Below are positions 1-11,679 of a stretch of DNA of 64,000 nucleotides, piece after piece. A model generated the notes under the pieces. The model worked only from the letters and a program-made list of their open reading frames with translations. It was not told the DNA's origin and did no database searches. The DNA lies in assembly GCF_905147365.1 (NCBI RefSeq), contig NC_056416.1:2376001-2440000 (forward strand). Direction: 5' to 3'. This DNA comes from Aricia agestis. Lineage: Eukaryota > Arthropoda > Insecta > Lepidoptera > Lycaenidae. A program made the translations under genes and the position numbers. The stretch's first letter is position 1, and each line of letters opens with the position of its first letter.

Positions 1-77
1 AGCACTATCCAGGATTTTGATCGATAAGTATCCTCCAATTAACGGACCGACGTTATTTGGCAGGGTTATCCCTACTC

Positions 78-535
78 CAGGGCTTTCCAAACTGTGCGTC
101 GCGACGCCCCGGGGCGTCGTGACACTGTCCCAGGGGCGTCGCATGCCAACACAACCGAATCGAGTGAGCGCCGCGCGCATTATGTCAATCATACATCCCG
201 GGATTCCCGGGCAGTCTAAATCCCCGGTTTCAGAAGCTACGCTCAGAAAAGCAATGCTCAGCCTTTACATTAGCCAGCCTTGCTGGCTTTAATATCTTTC
301 ATAAATATCTCTTTAATTGTTATGCTTATGTTTTGATTTGGTCATTATTTCCTAATAAAAATATAAATATCCTAATAATGCTTATATGCTATAATAATGC
401 TTATAACCAGCCTACCTTTGTAGGCTGGTTATAAAATTAGAAAGTATTTTGGGGGCTGAGTTGAGGGGCCGGGGGTCGTAAAGAAATGGCAAAGTCCCAA
501 GGGCGTCACAGTACAAATAAGTTTGGGAAATCCTG
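78..535. mobile_element. hAT-type MITE, 458 bp
   Basis: Terminal inverted repeats CAGGGCTTTCCAAACT (78-93) and, on the other strand from 535, CAGGATTTCCCAAACT match at 13 of 16 positions. Flanking 8-mers CCCTACTC (70-77) and CCCTAATC (536-543) match 7 of 8, as expected of a hAT target duplication. Subterminal GC-rich blocks with GGGCGTC occur near both ends. There is no transposase frame, so it is non-autonomous. Confidence 0.6.
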
Positions 536-1043
536 CCCTAATCGATATATGAAAATGTGAGTGTCAAAAAATTTTCCTCGGAAAGCAGTTTGACCCAAGA
601 GAACTCTCGAAATCTCGTATTATAAAGTGTATCAAGTCCAATCCAATCAGATAACAACCAGACAATGTTTACCGACTTTTCTAACGTCACATCACGTCGC
701 AGACAACGGAAATAGTATTTTAATACACAGTAGAAATCCATTGTAATTTTTATTGAAACACAAAGACCCGGAAACAGTATACTCGTATTTGTATAGCTGT
801 GAACCCGCAACCTTTAGGGTGCAGCTATAAACATACGATTATATCACGCGTCCACTGATATTATTGCTGAATTTTGTTAGTAAATATTATGATTACAATG
901 AAGCATAGAGGAATTACCTAAAGTAATCTGTAAGTCCTCCTAGTTAAAGATTCGAGGACGTACTTAAATCTACATATTACACAACCTTAAACGCTTTTAT
1001 CTAAACCGGAATGATGGGATCAGAGTCATCAGACAAAAATAAC
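536..1043. other. AT-rich non-coding sequence
   Basis: No exon, repeat family or RNA gene recognised. Short frames here are chance. Confidence 0.5.
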
Positions 1044-1420
1044 TGTCAAACACGACAAAATTTACAAATGTCGTAACGTTAATCCATCGGCAACATATTC
1101 CCAATCAATCGGGTTATACGACGCACAAATCCACCCAACCCCAACGTAATGAAAACTTACGGAATTGTTAACTAAATGAAACCTACGATAGAACCAAACA
1201 AGTATCACTGTCAAACTCTACATCCGTAAACACAAATCCATCGGCAGCATATTCCCAATTTATCAGGCGACACGACGAACAAATTTCCCCAAACTAACTC
1301 ATGAGATTGTCCACTAACTGAAAGTCACGATAAAATTCTGTCAAACTTTACATCTGTAAACACAAATCCGTCGGGAGCATATTCCCAATTTATCGGGCGA
1401 CACGACGAACAAATTTCCCA
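1044..1420. repeat. Local three-copy direct repeat
   Basis: Three diverged copies start at 1044, 1209 and 1339 (spacings 165 and 130). Each starts TGTCAAAC and shares AATCC(A/G)TCGG, AGCATATTCCCAAT and CGACACGACGAACAAATT (weaker in copy 1). The third copy runs into a GC-richer stretch at about 1430-1640. Non-coding; function unknown. Confidence 0.6.
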
Positions 1421-2290
1421 ACCTCTAACCTAATGGTCGGAATAATGGGACGCGTGATAGATGGTAATCTCGTCGCGCGGGGAAAGTCGGATGGAAAAGG
1501 AAAGTGCGGCAGGTGCGTCGCAGATCCCTGCCGAAGGGGGAACGGAATGCGACTATTATTAGAGGAATCGGCGCCGGCGCACGCCGACACTGCGCTATTT
1601 AAATACTTGACGGCCCCTCATTTATTCCATATCGGAACGCGAGCGGATCCATGATGAACGAGAACCAGCCGCTCAGCGAAATTAACGATGGTTTCGGAGG
1701 GTTTTTAAAGGTTTCCATATACAGATAAATCAATTAACCAATGTCCTCATAGTGTCAAATACATTTTAATTTTTAAGTCAAAACGCATTTACCAGGTTCG
1801 AGAGCGAAGTTAGATGTCAAAATGTATGGGATTTGACATAACGCATCGCTAAGTGTCAAGGCGCATGCGATGCCGTTACGTTCCATACATTTTTGACATC
1901 TTCCTCCGTTATAGAAACTGGCGAATGCATTTTCAGTAAGCAATCAGACGCCTCATCCAGGATACCAGCCGCGTCTCCGAGTGGCCGGTTATCTGCTAGC
2001 CGGCGCCGTCCGCCATTGTCGGCCAGCCGGAGTAATGGCCGATACTGGCCATACAACGTGAATGTGCATACTGCCCAATGCCCATACAATTTGAACGATG
2101 CTACGTCTTCATACACGTTCGCCCCGCGGCGTTCTAATCCGTGGCGAATTGCGTATTGTATTGTACAATTATATTATTATGTTCCTGCAACAATAGATAA
2201 TTATTATTCATATTATCACGGTCACGGTCAGGCTCGTGGTAGAAAGAGAGAAAGAAGAATAGCAACTATCAAGAAGCTCTCATGCGCCAA
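1421..2290. other. Unique non-coding sequence with GC-rich patches
   Basis: CG-rich patches at about 1450-1600 and 1960-2050; the latter has short inverted GGCC/CCGG motifs (GGCCGG, GCCGGCGCC, GGCCAGCCGG). No coding signal beyond chance frames. Confidence 0.4.
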
Positions 2291-2405
2291 AATTAGTTAA
2301 TAGCGGCAGGACAGTACATTTCTTTTCTCCTAATCGGTTGAGCCGTTTAAGCATGAAGAGGAGACAGACAGACAACATTTATAATATTAGTAAGGATAGG
2401 AGAAA
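2291..2405 (-). mobile_element. Fragment of the TCCATACTAATATT Helitron-like family
   Basis: Reads on the minus strand from TCCTTACTAATATTATAAA near 2405, through the CTGTCTGTC run and CTTCATGC, to the degenerate TTAACTAATTTT end. The centre is deleted compared with the copies at 11280 and 14501. Confidence 0.45.
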
Positions 2406-2901
2406 CTACCAACGCACTTACTCAATCGCTGAATTGTTACCGAATTGCGAATTTCCTTTACGAATATTTAGTGTTTAGTGCGCCCGCGCCGGTTTACTCT
2501 TACAATCTCGAGTTTCACGGTTCCCAGTAATAAAACACAATAACAAAGCAATTCCTAGGACCGCCTAGCATTTTGGATCGCGTTACGCTGAGCTGGCTCG
2601 TTTCCCCTCGCCTAGAGTTAGAGGTGGTCTAGGACCGATTACAAGTATACCAGGTTTAATTTTACTTCCTGGAATGCTTCTATCCAGGTGGTCTATTCGC
2701 TTCTACAGTTGAAAAATATATTATGAATACGCCAGAACTTAAAATAGATTTTTACTCTGTAGCTTTTACTAGGTAGGTACTTCATCAAACTACAATTTAC
2801 GATTTCGTCATTGAAATTAGAAATTAAAAAAAAAACAATGAGACTTGTTAAAAGGCATTGCAAGCGCCATGTCACTTAGCGCTAAATCAAATCCCCATAC
2901 A
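2406..2901. other. AT-rich non-coding sequence
   Basis: Nothing recognised; a GC-richer segment at about 2470-2640 has no exon signal. Confidence 0.4.
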
Positions 2902-3218
2902 TTTTTAGGGTTCCGTACCCAAAGGGTAAAAACGCGACTAAGACTTCGTTGTCTGTCCGTCTGTCAGCCCGTTAATCTGTCTGTCTGTCTGTCCCCAGGC
3001 TGTATCTCAAGAACCGCTATAGCTAGACTTCTGAAATTTTCACAGATTGTGTATATCTGTTGCTGCTATAACAACAAATACTAAAAACAAGATAATATTA
3101 TTATTTAAGGGGGGCTCCCAAACAAAAAATACAATTTTGGGCCTATTTTTTCTCTATAACGGTACGGAAACCATCGTGCGCGAGTTCGACTCTACGGACG
3201 ACACTTGGCCGATTATTA
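2902..3218 (+). repeat. GGGTTCCGTAC-family dispersed repeat, copy 1
   Basis: Starts TTTTTAGGGTTCCGTACCC, then a GTCTGTCTGTC run, CCAGGCTGTATCTCAAGAAC, later GGGGGGCTCCCA, and ends GGTACGGAAACC, GAGTTCGACTC, CACTTGGCCGATTATT. Three more copies occur in this window (12949, 28884, 38624). I know the family as widespread in Lepidoptera but do not assign a superfamily. Confidence 0.75.
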
Positions 3219-5252
3219 TTCACAACTTCGTAGTTAAAACTATCTGATGCAATTTGACTAAGTGCCCAATATCTTTAGTTTTGTATCAACACCTGTAATT
3301 GCGAGACCTTCGGAGGCAGCACAGTAAATACTTGTAATAACTACGAATTAGCTTCGATTGTTTTGAAATCACAAACTGGGTCACACCATTCATATTTAAA
3401 CAGCCCGAGCTGAAGTATATCGATTCTATTTCGAATAACCTTTGGAGGATTACGAAAATAGCCTTATATGGGTGAGGATTTAATAAAATCGATTACTATG
3501 AAACGGTAAATTATATGTTTTATCGACAGATACCGATGTTGAAATACTAACAAGGCTTAAAGTCTGCAAAATTAGGTAGTATTTTATTTTGTTTTGCGAT
3601 TTTATGCGGCTATAACTATTGTCTTGACATTGGACATTATAAATAAATATAAAGTTAGCACAAAATGTGCGTCTACTCCTTTATATTTTAATACTGTGAT
3701 CCCTGTTTATGACAAACTTGTACCTGTATTCTAGAAGCCGACAACAATGTTAAGAGTGTTTCCAAACGTCAATGTGCCTCTACCCTCTAGTATGCGCTAC
3801 CAAAGAACATGTTCTCTAGAAGTAAGAGACGCAAAATAATATTAAGAGCAACCAAACGCCTTTCCTCGGTGAAACTCAATCCGAGAGCATCAATCTAGCG
3901 ATTAAAGTGCAGCAGTGAAATATGACACAATTATTTAATATCTGACACACTTTCGAGCAGTTAGCGTACGTGTCATATTGATTTAAGACCGCCACATTAG
4001 AGCGGCGAGTGAAATTGTTGAGCAAACACTCGCCGTGTGTTTGGCCGGGAATCAGGATCCGTTTCGACGAACTAGAACATTCCACGTGTTTGTACAAGCT
4101 CCGTTACACACGGGAGATGTTTCACACCAACAAAGTGTTTTCATAGGTCGCACTTTAAAAGATTTGATGATTATTATACTTTAATACTTTTGTGCCGATT
4201 TTGACGAGGTAAAAAAGGTCTATGCCTGAGTGAAATGGTTTATTCTGGAAACTGTAAGCAGTAAGTCAGACCATTTCTACGGCTACTATCACTAATCACT
4301 ATGTGTGCAAATAAGAAGTTGTCTATTTTCTATTCTAAGTTAAAAACACTCAAAATATTTCCAACTTGAGCCATAAAATTCACAACATTGTCAGTAGAAC
4401 AATTTGGCGTCTGAAAACAACAATTCCAATAAAACCTACGTCCATTGCGAAACTATTCGAAGATTTACAATTTAGAACATTCCAGACAATGGTCGGAGTA
4501 ATGCTTTCAGTAGATTTAAACTATCCGGTACGTGATGATTTGTTGTTTTTATTTGCCATTGTTCAAATTGAAATAGGAGCCTTAAGCCCAGCTGTTAGGC
4601 GCCGTCCATACAACACTGGCCTCTGGGTATTACAGGGTTGTCAGGCTTACGTATAAACATAAGCATACTTAAAGTATATACGAAAGCACTCTCGTCAATT
4701 TTTTACGTCTTTATGTATTTAGCACTGCTTATTCCACATAATATCATCAAAAGCATGACTATCTTAACAATAAGACTAGAATTTCTTTAACTAACTAGCT
4801 TCTATATTTCAGTTACAGAACTTTGTAAGTAGCAGCCCTAGCCGCAGGTCTGTAAAACAATTGAGCAATTCAAATGTCCACCGGCAACTATAATCGTCGG
4901 GCTATCGATACCGCGAAACACGCCTAAACAATCTACGACCGTATCTTGTTCTCTCTCGAGTTAGATATTTCTAGGGAAAGAAATGTTGATTCTCAATCTC
5001 AAACAACTTTATACCATGCTACTTGTTATAAGATGCGCTCAACATTTAAACTGCGGCAAAACTAAAGGGGTCGATAGACATGAGTAAAATATTCCAATAC
5101 TATACAATAGTTACCGACAAAGAACAATAGCTTGTAACAGTAACACCAAGACCAAAAAATTTAATACTTAGCTTTTCCCTGTCATTTACCGTAAAAGATA
5201 TATAACGGTGCAAATCACTTTACCTCACAATTAGAACCTGTTAAAAAAAGAC
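3219..5252. other. Unique AT-rich non-coding sequence
   Basis: About 2 kb with no recognised exon, RNA gene or transposon end. Apparent small frames at 4366-4656 and 3876-4097 have no family resemblance. Confidence 0.4.
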
Positions 5253-5585
5253 TTTTTTTAAGGAAATAAGGGGGCAAACGAGCAAACGGGTCACCTGATG
5301 GAAAGCACCGTCGCCCGTGGACACTCGCAGCATCAGAAGAGCTGCAGGTGCGTTGCCGGCCTTTTAAGAGGGAATATGGTAATAGGGGAGGGTAGGGATG
5401 GGAAGGGAAGGGAATAGGGGAGGGTAGGGAAGGGAATAGGGTAGGGGATTCGGCCTCCGGTAAACTCACTCACTCGGCGAAACACAGCGCAAGCGCTGTG
5501 TTTCGCCGAGTGAGTGAGTTTACCGGAGAACGTGGTATTTCTCCGGTCGAGCCGGCCCATTCGTGCCGAAGCATGGCTCTCCCAC
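5253..5585 (-). mobile_element. SINE-like element, copy 1, with an altered palindromic head
   Basis: On the minus strand the head reads GTGGGAGAGCCATGC... followed by GGGCCGGCTCGACCGGAG, then a C/T-rich tract (on the plus strand GGGTAGGGATGGGAAGGG) and an A-rich tail. CGGCTCGACCGG loosely resembles a tRNA B box, so a Pol III origin is possible. Similar copies lie at 8500 and 45162, with fragments at 6968 and 10640. In this copy part of the head is replaced by a perfect inverted repeat (5455-5528). It reminds me of lepidopteran Metulj-like SINEs; the name is a guess. Confidence 0.65.
5455..5528. repeat. Perfect 36-bp palindrome with 2-nt spacer inside the SINE
   Basis: Left arm 5455-5490 and right arm 5493-5528 are exact reverse complements, separated by AA. 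In the copies at 8500 and 45162 the right half instead reads GCTGTTTCACGCC then GTTTTCTGTGAGAACG, which pairs only imperfectly with the left half. Confidence 0.95.
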
Positions 5586-6967
5586 GTCTATTTGTCATAG
5601 CCACATGATGGGTATTAAGTAATTTGTGTGTAAGCTTTGAGTGCAAAACGTTACATGCCCTAGTTACTCCTAATTTGCGTGACGGCAATTATGTGATAGG
5701 TCTGTTACGTCAGCTTACATAATTATATTACCTAGGTATAATCCGACATCGTAAATCAATGATAGCATGTTTTCATAACCTATAAGACTAGTGTTACCTG
5801 TTACTTAGATATAACTTGCTGCGGCAATTCGTCATCGTTTACTAAGACGTTGACATTTTTTTTTAATTTAAGGTGGAATTTTAGGATCCCTATTCACTAT
5901 CTTGTTCTGAAGCTCTATTCTCATGATTCGAATATAGCTTCAATGGAAGGCCGTCATAATCTTGCGAAAGACGCCATGTGAGAGCGTAAGATCAACCATC
6001 CTAAAGTTAGTTCTAACTTTACAAATTTTTTTTCTGTTTGTGAAACACTTTTCCAGGGCATTGTTTCCTCCAATCCTAAATATTATCTTACACGATTAAG
6101 TTATATTTGATGTTTTGGCCCAAATTAGGTTTACCTTTACCAGTAATTAGGGTCAAAAGGTGAGACGACAAAACGCTGCAACGGTACCGTTCGTCAGTCG
6201 ACGTTTTCTGAACCGTCATAACTTATCCAACTTTCTCATTATGTTAGCCGGTTAATATTTTAATGTAAAAAAACAATGCCACTGCCAGAACCGTTAACAG
6301 TCACTTACTCATACGAGAAAACAAAGCGTTATCAAGACAGAATGATTTGGGAAAGGACATGACGAGATTCCTTAAAGATCTGCTCGGATGTAACGGCACA
6401 ACTTAGTACTGAATTTCGTTGCCACAAAATTGGGAAACTTTAAACATTTTCCTAGACTTTCAAAACGAGGGTTTCATACTTGAGATTATTAACTAATATC
6501 CATAGAAGGTAAAACCTTAATATTATGAGTCCCGGAAAATTACACAGAATATTTTTGCCCAAGAAAAATAAATGTGTAAAAAATTTTTGCCAACCAACGG
6601 GTGCGTTTATTATCTAGTCTTAGACATTTTGAATAACTTTTGAAACCAATAGTCAAGACCCCAGACCCAAGTGCCATATTCGGTCGTCATTAATCAAAAT
6701 GGCGTCGCGACGCCATGATTACGATTTGAGTAATTATACGCTGGTCATAATAAATCTGCGGGCTGAGTGACAAGTGGTAAAAATACAATAATTACGAGTG
6801 AACGGAACATTTGCATAACCAGCGCACAGCAATAGGTGTCAGGGAGACCCTGGGACCTAAAACGATTGTTATTACGAGTAGACATTCGCGTTAGCCAAAA
6901 CCTGGTTAAGTGGGCGCTTGACCGTTTGGTTTTAACTATCAAGTAGATGTCACCCGCAACTCCGTAT
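5586..6967. other. AT-rich non-coding sequence
   Basis: No exon or complete element recognised in this 1.4 kb. Confidence 0.4.
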
Positions 6968-7101
6968 TTTTTAATAAAATTAGCGAGCAAACGGGTCACC
7001 TGATGGACAGCAACTACCGTCGCCCATGGACAATATCGCAACTAAATAATTGCAACATCAGAAGAGTTGAAGGTGCGTTGCCGGCCTTTAGGAGGGAATA
7101 C
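6968..7101 (-). mobile_element. SINE-like element fragment
   Basis: Shares AGCGAGCAAACGGGTCACC, CCGTCGCCCATGGAC, CAGAAGAG and GTGCGTTGCCGGCC with the copies at 5253, 8500 and 45162, but stops before the G-run tract. Confidence 0.6.
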
Positions 7102-7280
7102 GCTACGTTGCGCCTAAGTTTATCGCGCCGGAACCGTACATGTTACGGTACAAAAACTATCCTATGTCCTTTCGTTTCCCGTATCTCAAAGTATCTCTAT
7201 ACCAAATTCCATCTAAATCGGTTCGACATGAAGAGTCAACAAATAGACATACACTTTCAAATTTATATTAATATTAGTAA
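7102..7280 (-). mobile_element. Helitron-like fragment (TCCATACTAATATT family)
   Basis: Contains TTTATCGCGCCGGAACCGTA, CTCAAAGTATCTCTATACC, AAATCGGTTCGACATGAAG and TATTAATATTAGTAAGGA, matching the minus-strand copy at 11280, joined directly to the SINE fragment on its left. A long chance frame crosses both. Confidence 0.55.
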
Positions 7281-8255
7281 GGATTTGAAAACGTGTTTAG
7301 CCAAAACCTGGTTTCAGTGGGCGTTTGGCCATTTAGTTTTAGTACTAATTACTGCTTCAACAAAGGGGTCAATGAATACAAATCATAGCAACCTATTATT
7401 CTAAGCTGTTTATTCGCCGTTTCTATTCCTTTGAGCTAAATGCGAGCAAGGCAGGGTAAAGGTTTTAAAAATGCTTTTAAATCACTTAGTTTAGTACGCT
7501 ATTATACGTATTTAATTTTAACAAAGATTTTTTTGAGAGTACTCTACATACGGTACTCTATATTTAATCAAGGAGTGGTTTCGCCAGCCACGGGTGTAAT
7601 TTTAGGAGCTTTTAACAATCATTAAGAACATAATGTGGCGGTATTTAACTATTAACTGAATTAACTCTATTACCATCAGACTTACTGGCCACTGTGTCTT
7701 TAACATACAACTTCATCAACTAATAATATTCTGTATCTATCAACTTTAGCCACAAACCATAAAAGAATCTTAATACGTGTGGTAACTGGTAACACAGCGC
7801 TGGTAGACCTATTGCTGAGGCTAACTACAGGCTTTAATTGGTAAACAAACACTTATTACACCATGCAAGTACTGCGGTACGATCATATTATGTATATTTA
7901 TAGACCTTATCATTATAGTGATAGGGTTCAAAACTCATCGAAAGTACACCCACAAACATGGGTGGCCGTGGCGGATACTACTACTAAATATTCAATATTA
8001 TTTTTATTACTATCACTGGTGGCCGAAATAAATGAACATTAATATTTAATTTATCACACATTTCATTCACTATAAAGTCGCCAATATCGTAATTGGAACG
8101 GAAGAGTTTTCGATTTCGAGTTTTGAGAATCAGCCACGCATGAATTGCGGCAGGATTGTATGGAAAATGGTCGATAGTAGTATATTAACAGTGCCTTCTA
8201 ACCCGGAAAAAAGAACTATGCCAGCTGATCTTAAATCTAGAAAGTTGAATAGATA
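7281..8255. other. AT-rich non-coding sequence
   Basis: No recognised feature. Confidence 0.4.
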
Positions 8256-8469
8256 TCCATACTAATATTATATCCATGCTATATACTATAATATTATAAA
8301 TGCGAAAGTGTGTCCGAACCGCTGTACCGATTTTGTTGAAATTTGGTATGGAGATACTTTGAGTCCCGGGAAAGGACATAGGATACTTTTATCCTTTTAA
8401 CCCGGAAAAATGTACGGTTCCTGCGCGATAAACGAGTTTTGGAGCAACGGAGTTGCGGGCGCCACCTAG
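8256..8469 (+). mobile_element. Helitron-like non-autonomous element
   Basis: Begins TCCATACTAATATTA (after A at 8255) and ends GAGCAACGGAGTTGC, GGGCGCCACCTAG, followed by T at 8470. The GCAAC-GGA-GTTGC hairpin lies a few bases before CTAG, the usual 3' layout of Helitrons, and insertion is between A and T. Confidence 0.6.
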
Positions 8470-8499
8470 TTACTACATATTAGTAGACTACTACATATC

Positions 8500-8841
8500 T
8501 TTTTTATGAAATAAGGGGGCAAACGAGCAAATGGAATGATGGTGGAAAGCAACCTGATGGAAAGGAAAGCAACTTCCGTCACCCATGGGCACTCGCAGCA
8601 TCAGGAGAGCTGCAGGTGCATTGCCGGCATTTTAAGAGGGGAATAGGGTAATAGGGGAGGGTAGGGATGGGAAGGAAATAGGGGAGGGTAGGGAAGGGAA
8701 TAGAGTAGGGGATTCGGCCTCCGGTAAATTCACTCACTCGGCGAAACACAGCGCAAGTGCTGTTTCACGCCCGTTTTCTGTGAGAACGTGGTATTTCTCC
8801 GGTCGAGCCGACCCATTCGTGCCGAAGCATAGCTCTCCCAC
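8500..8841 (-). mobile_element. SINE-like element, copy 2
   Basis: Near full-length relative of the 5253 and 45162 copies, with the ordinary imperfect hairpin at the head (GGCGAAACACAGCGC ... GTGCTGTTTCACGCC). A small duplication (GGAAAGCAAC twice) lies at about 8550-8575. Confidence 0.65.
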
Positions 8842-9608
8842 GTTTGAATGTATTAGTAGAAGACTTACCAGATTCTAGCAGTTCTCTCACTGTATGAGTC
8901 TTCTGTCGTTCTACATCACCAATCACCATCATATTAATTGCTAACTGAAGGAAGCACCACCATATAGGTCATTGGAGCTAACTCAGTGCAACTGTGTCAA
9001 ACTATATCTAAACAGGAAAAACGTTTAGCGTTATCTATGACACCGAAACGCAGCGGCAGTTACATAACGTAAGCCATAGGCTTGGCCTTAGGTCCTTGCA
9101 ATGTAAGAGAAATTATTTCTATGTATATTTTCATTAGGGATAAGTGAAAAGTAACAATCATGTTTATCATCAAATTCAATGCATAAACTATAGTTATACA
9201 GTATATTTTAAAATAAGCAAACGATCTTTAAAATTAAGTCCTATCAGGATTCAGGACCTACCAGAAGAGAGCAACTGATGTCTATGCACAGGAAATTAAC
9301 AAATTAATACGAAGGACTGCGCTCTTTAGTTTCGATACCGAAGTTAGATGTCAAATTCCTTATTTTCCGAATATGTAATTTCGATACCGAAACTAGCGAA
9401 TGCAATATGACTAAAGTCTAAGCACACAGTCCCATAATCCATTCAAACAAATCACTGTATTGTACATGTTGCTATAAACTAGCAGATTATGTTAACAATA
9501 TGAGTGAACTTACAATAACACTAGGTAACAATGGCAGGTATGAACCAGTGACGTCACTGGAAGTATTTCCTACTGATTGGTTCGAGGCTCGAGAACATTC
9601 AACAATCA
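8842..9608. other. Non-coding sequence
   Basis: No exon recognised. GATACCGAA(A/G) repeats at 9334 and 9378 show a short local duplication (TTTCGATACCGAA). Confidence 0.35.
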
Positions 9609-10096
9609 TCATAATATTAATACGCGAACGAAAAACTATGTAACCCTTTTTACGAAAAATGGGGAAACGTAGGTGCATGAAATTTTGCACAGTTATAGTT
9701 TATATGGTGAAGGAGTGCATCGAGCTAATATTATTTTGAAATTATGTTTTTATCATACATTTTTTTAACAAATAAAACATTACACACACACACACACACA
9801 TGAGAAATGACAGATATTTGAGTGACAAGCCTATACATACGAATTATACTCTTTTATTTATGGTTGAAGTCTGTTGACAACAAATTGACAAATTGAAAAT
9901 GGATTATAGTTTTTTTTATTGAATCTAAGATACTATTGTCTATTAGACAATGCTTACACGGCCTGTCTGAGATCAGCTAAGTCCCAGAGACAAGAGTTGA
10001 AAAAAAATGATAAAATCAATATTTTTTACAAAATATAGGTAGTAGTCCTAATGTCGTTGAAACTAAGTCGAATTTCGACCATTGGGCGATCTCTAG
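9609..10096 (+). mobile_element. Helitron-like element, family with GGTCGAAATTCGACC end, copy A
   Basis: Starts TCATAATATTAATACG (A at 9608), ends GTCGAATTTCGAC, 12 bases, CTAG, with T next (10097). An internal AC dinucleotide run lies at 9782-9800. A second, inverted copy lies at 36123-36557, and identity between the two stops at these boundaries, which defines both ends. Confidence 0.7.
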
Positions 10097-10639
10097 TTAT
10101 TATAAAACACCATGAGGTATGGGAAACTAACAGCATTTTTATAGAGTTCGTAGCGATTGGCTTGTAATGTTCCACTGGTATTTCTTCGAATTGTAATAGT
10201 ACAGAGTCTCTCCGTATCGTAATTCGTACCTCCATTTCATAGATTTTGAAGAGTAAGCTTGTATGATAAAATTTCAAGACAAGGGCTACAAATTGTAATT
10301 CAGGAAAGGCACACAATCCTTCAAAACCGAAATTCATCAAAATCCAAATTCTGAAAAGCAAACACTAAATCTAAAACTAAGTAACGGCCATTTCTTGAAG
10401 GCTCGAGAGCGCCGAGCAACCTTGAATAGTAATAAACGTGTAAAAAACTTTATTGTGTACACTTGTGCTACCCACATACATTATGTAACGGTACTAGCTG
10501 CGCATAATATAATCCTAGATGCTAGTAGTGTGAATAGCAAAGAACATAATATAATAATATTTTACTAATACAGTAAAACTGTAGAGCGAACTGTCGCCAG
10601 CAGTATTTCCGGACCAATACGAACTGCAAACTTTCTGAT
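10097..10639. other. AT-rich non-coding sequence
   Basis: Nothing recognised apart from chance frames. Confidence 0.35.
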
Positions 10640-10705
10640 TAGATGTTGCGAGTGTCCATGGGCGACGGTAGCTGCTTTCCGTCAGGTGACCCGTTTGTTT
10701 GTGTG
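10640..10705 (+). mobile_element. SINE-like fragment, opposite orientation
   Basis: GAGTGTCCATGGGCGACGG and CAGGTGACCCGTTTG are the reverse complement of the conserved segment in the 5253, 8500 and 45162 copies. Confidence 0.55.
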
Positions 10706-10725
10706 TCCTATTATGATATAAAAAT

Positions 10726-10865
10726 ACGAGCAGATTTTCCGGGATAAAAAGTATCATAGTTTGCCCTTGCCCGGGACTCAAAGTATCTCCATACCAACTT
10801 TCAACAAAATCAGTTCAACGTCTTGGGCGTGAAGAGGTAACAGACAGACAGACAGACGCATTTAT
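10726..10865 (-). mobile_element. Helitron-like fragment
   Basis: TTTTCCGGGATAAAAAGTAT, CCCGGGACTCAAAGTATC, CGTGAAGAGGTAACAGACAG match the 11280 copy; both termini are missing or degenerate. Confidence 0.55.
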
Positions 10866-11279
10866 ACTATATAAGTTTGGATGGTAAGCTTCTATAGCTG
10901 TCATTACAAACAATTTACATATTTAGTAACATAGCGACTTGATAACTCAGTCGCTTATCGTTTAACGAGTACCAAGTCCAAATACTTCCAAAAACTGTTA
11001 AAATACTAACTTTTCTTACTCAAGTTTCATTCAATTCAAAACGTATTATTCAACGTTATGAAATATTGATACAATCGAGTCTAAATTGTTTATAATCATA
11101 ACAAATTAATGGGTATAATCAAAGCCCGGACAAAGAAGCGTTAATGATCGCGAGATGTGATGAAACTGATTGAAATGCGAACGCCTTGTGGTCTATGATA
11201 TTCGCTACTGCGCAGTGCGCACAGGGACATAAAGGCGTAGAATTAAATTTACTTTAATATAATAATAAATTATAGTTAA

Positions 11280-11509
11280 CTAGATGACGCCCGCAACTCC
11301 GTTGCGCCAAAATTCGTTTATCGCGGCGGAATCGTACATTTTTCCGGGATAAAAAGTATCCTATATCCTTTCTCGGGTCTCAAAGTATCCCCATACCAAA
11401 TTTCATCAAAATCGGTGCAGCGGTTTGGGCGTGAAGAGGTAACAGACAGACAGACGGACAGACAGACAGACGCACTTTCAGATTTATAATATTAGTATGG
11501 AAGTATGGA
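11280..11509 (-). mobile_element. Helitron-like non-autonomous element
   Basis: Minus strand: TCCATAC at 11509 (after A), through CTGTCTGTCTG, to CGCAACGGAGTTGCG and CTAG (11283-11280), then T. The stem CGCAAC/GTTGCG with loop GGA is perfect, 7 bases before CATCTAG. One of the best preserved members. Confidence 0.7.
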
Positions 11510-11679
11510 TTATAATTATAATAATCATTGATTATATTTAAATTAGGATACTTGAAATAATTGTTTTCTATGGTCATGTATTTAATGCCCACATTAAATC
11601 TTAACTAGACGTCAATGAAATTATGGATGAAAACACACAAAAAATGGCATAAAGCTTAGTTTCGAAAAATTGGAAAGCC

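Noticed and set aside
1893..2300. 135-codon plus-strand open frame
   Set aside because: Composition is low-complexity (Ser/Arg/Tyr), no splice context or family resemblance, and it runs into a Helitron fragment.
2960..2995. CTGTCTGTC runs as telomere-like or independent microsatellites
   Set aside because: They are internal parts of two dispersed repeat families (GGGTTCCGTAC and TCCATACTAATATT) and recur in the same position in each copy.
7003..7404. 133-codon plus-strand open frame
   Set aside because: It crosses a SINE fragment and a Helitron-like fragment; the peptide is a translation of repeats.
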